Shown: piece by piece, positions 62,798 through 64,000 of the stretch
Layout of the letters: every line of letters begins with the position of its first letter
Numbering within the stretch: the stretch's first letter is position 1
Origin: Bacteroidales bacterium
Lineage (GTDB): Bacteria > Bacteroidota > Bacteroidia > Bacteroidales > Bacteroidaceae
Reading direction: 5' to 3'
Length of the DNA: 64,000 nucleotides
Assembly (NCBI GenBank): GCA_015060905.1
Contig: SUXQ01000013.1
Span: 1-64,000, forward strand
Made by a program: the position numbers and the translations under genes
The notes under the pieces: model-generated
The model's database searches: none
Told to the model about the DNA's origin: nothing
Seen by the model: only the letters and a program-made list of their open reading frames with translations

Positions 62798-62820
62798 CCC
62801 ACATAAAAGAGAAACACAAA

Positions 62821-63828
62821 ATGAAGATATTAGTTACCGGAGCAAGCGGATTTATTGGCAGTTTCCTCGTAGACGAAGCTCTCGCACGCGGATGCGAGGT
62901 GTGGGCCGGAGTGCGCGGCAGCAGCAGTAGGGTCTTTTTGCAGGATGAGCGTATAAAGTTCATCAGTCTGGATTTTGGAAATAGAAAAAGGCTCTGTGAA
63001 CAACTGACGGCCTTTGCCGCCGAGAATGGCAGATGGGACTATATTATACACGCTGCGGGTGTTACAAAATGTATCGACAGCAGGGATTTTATGCGTGTCA
63101 ATTACGAGGGCACCGTGAACTTTATCGAGGCTCTCAAGCAGTGTGGCATTATGCCCGAGAGGTTTCTGTACCTCAGTTCGCTGAGCATCTACGGCCCTGT
63201 GCGCGAGGAGCAACCTTACCGTCCCATACTCGATAGTGACACTCCACAGCCGAATACCGCATACGGTCGCAGCAAACTTGCAGCCGAGAAGTTTATAAAG
63301 AATTTCCCGGGGCTTCAGTATGTAATTTTCCGCCCCACAGGGGTCTACGGTCCGCGCGAGAAAGACTACTTTAAAATGGTGCAGAGTATTGCCGGACACG
63401 TTGATTTTTCGGTAGGCTACAAGCCCCAGATAATTACTTTCATTTATGTGAAAGACCTTGTAAAGGCTATCTATATGGCAATAGACAAGGGAGTCTCGGG
63501 ACGTTGCTACTTTGTCAGCGAGCCGCAAGGATACGACAGCCGCAGTTTCAGCGACTACATACAAGCCGAGCTTGGAAAAAGTTGGGTGTTGCACATAAAA
63601 GCCCCCATATGGGTGCTTAAAGTAATCTCCACGTGCGCCGAGGCTTTTGCCCGCCTGACAAAAAAGGCAAGCACCCTTAACCGCGACAAATATAATATAA
63701 TGAAGCAACGTAATTGGCTGTGCGACACTGCGCCCATAGAGAAAGAATTGGGATTTTCCATAGACTACACGCTGCAACAGGGGACAAAGGAAATGATTGA
63801 ATGGTACAAGAAAGAAAAATGGATATAA
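62821..63828 (+). CDS. NAD-dependent epimerase/dehydratase (extended SDR)
   Basis: The 335-residue protein has the Rossmann motif GASGFIGSF (residues 7-15), HAAGVTKC near 77-84, SSLSIYGP, and the active-site Tyr148-x3-Lys152 (TAYGRSKLAAEKF), with RPTGVYGPRE after it. This is the extended SDR pattern of nucleotide-sugar epimerases and of 3-beta-hydroxysteroid-dehydrogenase-like enzymes. The substrate is open. The ATG at 62821 is chosen over an upstream in-frame start inside the promoter repeat. Its last 10 nt overlap the next gene. Confidence 0.88.
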   Translation: MKILVTGASGFIGSFLVDEALARGCEVWAGVRGSSSRVFLQDERIKFISLDFGNRKRLCEQLTAFAAENGRWDYIIHAAGVTKCIDSRDFMRVNYEGTVNFIEALKQCGIMPERFLYLSSLSIYGPVREEQPYRPILDSDTPQPNTAYGRSKLAAEKFIKNFPGLQYVIFRPTGVYGPREKDYFKMVQSIAGHVDFSVGYKPQIITFIYVKDLVKAIYMAIDKGVSGRCYFVSEPQGYDSRSFSDYIQAELGKSWVLHIKAPIWVLKVISTCAEAFARLTKKASTLNRDKYNIMKQRNWLCDTAPIEKELGFSIDYTLQQGTKEMIEWYKKEKWI

Positions 63829-64000
63829 AATTTTTACAACGAGAGGAGCGACGTTACAAACTGCTCGCAGTCGAGAAGATAAACATTCTCTACAATCTGC
63901 TTACGACACTTTTTATAATCGTTCTTTACGATAGTTTGAACGACCCGCAGAAGATGCTGACGGATAGATTTTTCATCCTTCTGCTGACATTTGTGCCCAT
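63819..64000 (+). CDS. Start of a membrane protein, probably PAP2-like phosphatase
   Basis: The first 60 residues are visible, beginning MDIKFLQREERRYKLLAVEK, then a hydrophobic stretch (NILYNLLTTLFIIVLYDSL) and a second one reaching the edge (FFILLLTFVP). This resembles the N-terminus of Bacteroidales PAP2-superfamily proteins related to inositol-phosphoryl-lipid synthases, but the catalytic motifs lie outside the window. It overlaps the epimerase stop by 10 nt in another frame, indicating coupled translation. Confidence 0.5.
   Translation, partial: MDIKFLQREERRYKLLAVEKINILYNLLTTLFIIVLYDSLNDPQKMLTDRFFILLLTFVP

Larger units (their letters stand above)
62498..62820. other. 323-bp intergenic region with promoter repeats
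   Basis: No gene is visible. The left part (62537-62568) resembles the leader of the yicC promoter modules and reads toward rnr. The right part (62649-62797) is a tandem duplication of a promoter reading toward the epimerase. TATCTTTG at 62632-62639 on the plus strand is a further isolated -7-like match. Confidence 0.75.

Overview
The window comes from a Bacteroidota chromosome, almost certainly order Bacteroidales, and the operon near 20-28 kb suggests a host-associated lifestyle. The evidence is the promoter type (TTTG, about 19 nt, TAnnTTTG, seen before many genes), the near absence of Shine-Dalgarno sites, families largely confined to the phylum (DUF4290, DUF2851, WbqC, a large signal peptidase I, a 7TM-HD phosphohydrolase), and a typical Bacteroidales gene order. 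Genus cannot be fixed from the sequence alone. No IS element, prophage or CRISPR array is visible. The rplL gene at the left edge and the PAP2-like gene at the right edge are cut by the window.

Region by region. 1-4.6 kb (minus): a translation operon read from a promoter at 4544-4574: tRNA-Thr(TGT), tRNA-Tyr, tRNA-Gly, tRNA-Thr(GGT), tuf, tRNA-Trp, secE, nusG, rplK, rplA, rplJ, rplL. 4.6-10.2 kb (minus): hpf, a Xer recombinase, rpsU, mdh, waaA and gltX. 10.5-14.8 kb (plus): a 7TM-HD phosphohydrolase, a DUF2851 protein and a lipoprotein made of two copies of one unknown domain. 14.9-19.6 kb (minus): dxs-trkA-trkH with ATGA overlaps.

19.7-27.9 kb (minus): five secreted or lipid-anchored proteins in one operon: an M60-like metallopeptidase, a six-hairpin glycosidase, a GH110-like alpha-galactosidase lipoprotein and two tandem sialate-O-acetylesterase-like esterases. 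A 24-bp perfect hairpin closes it. The set fits removal of host mucin-type glycans, although no SusC/SusD pair or regulator lies beside it. 28-30.7 kb (minus): yicC-gmk-nadD-MORN, read from tandem promoter modules. 31.1-40.3 kb (plus): tsaB, DUF4290, murA, rimM, an M23 peptidase, dxr, rseP, a serpin lipoprotein and an alkaline phosphatase.

40.4-51.3 kb (minus): cell-surface polysaccharide functions (an ArnT-like glycosyltransferase, GT2, a YfhO-like protein, GT4, a Wzx-like flippase) with pepP inserted and metG at the head. 51.4-58.2 kb (plus): an acyltransferase, dapB, lepB, wbqC-like, a TonB-dependent receptor and an SGNH hydrolase. 58.3-62.5 kb (minus): a two-component system and rnr. 62.6-64 kb (plus): a duplicated promoter, an epimerase and the PAP2-like start.

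The least expected items are the glycan/mucin operon with its partly homogenised esterase pair, the tandem promoter modules at 30.7-30.95 and 62.65-62.8 kb, the serpin with a Met-Ser reactive centre, and the two-domain lipoprotein.
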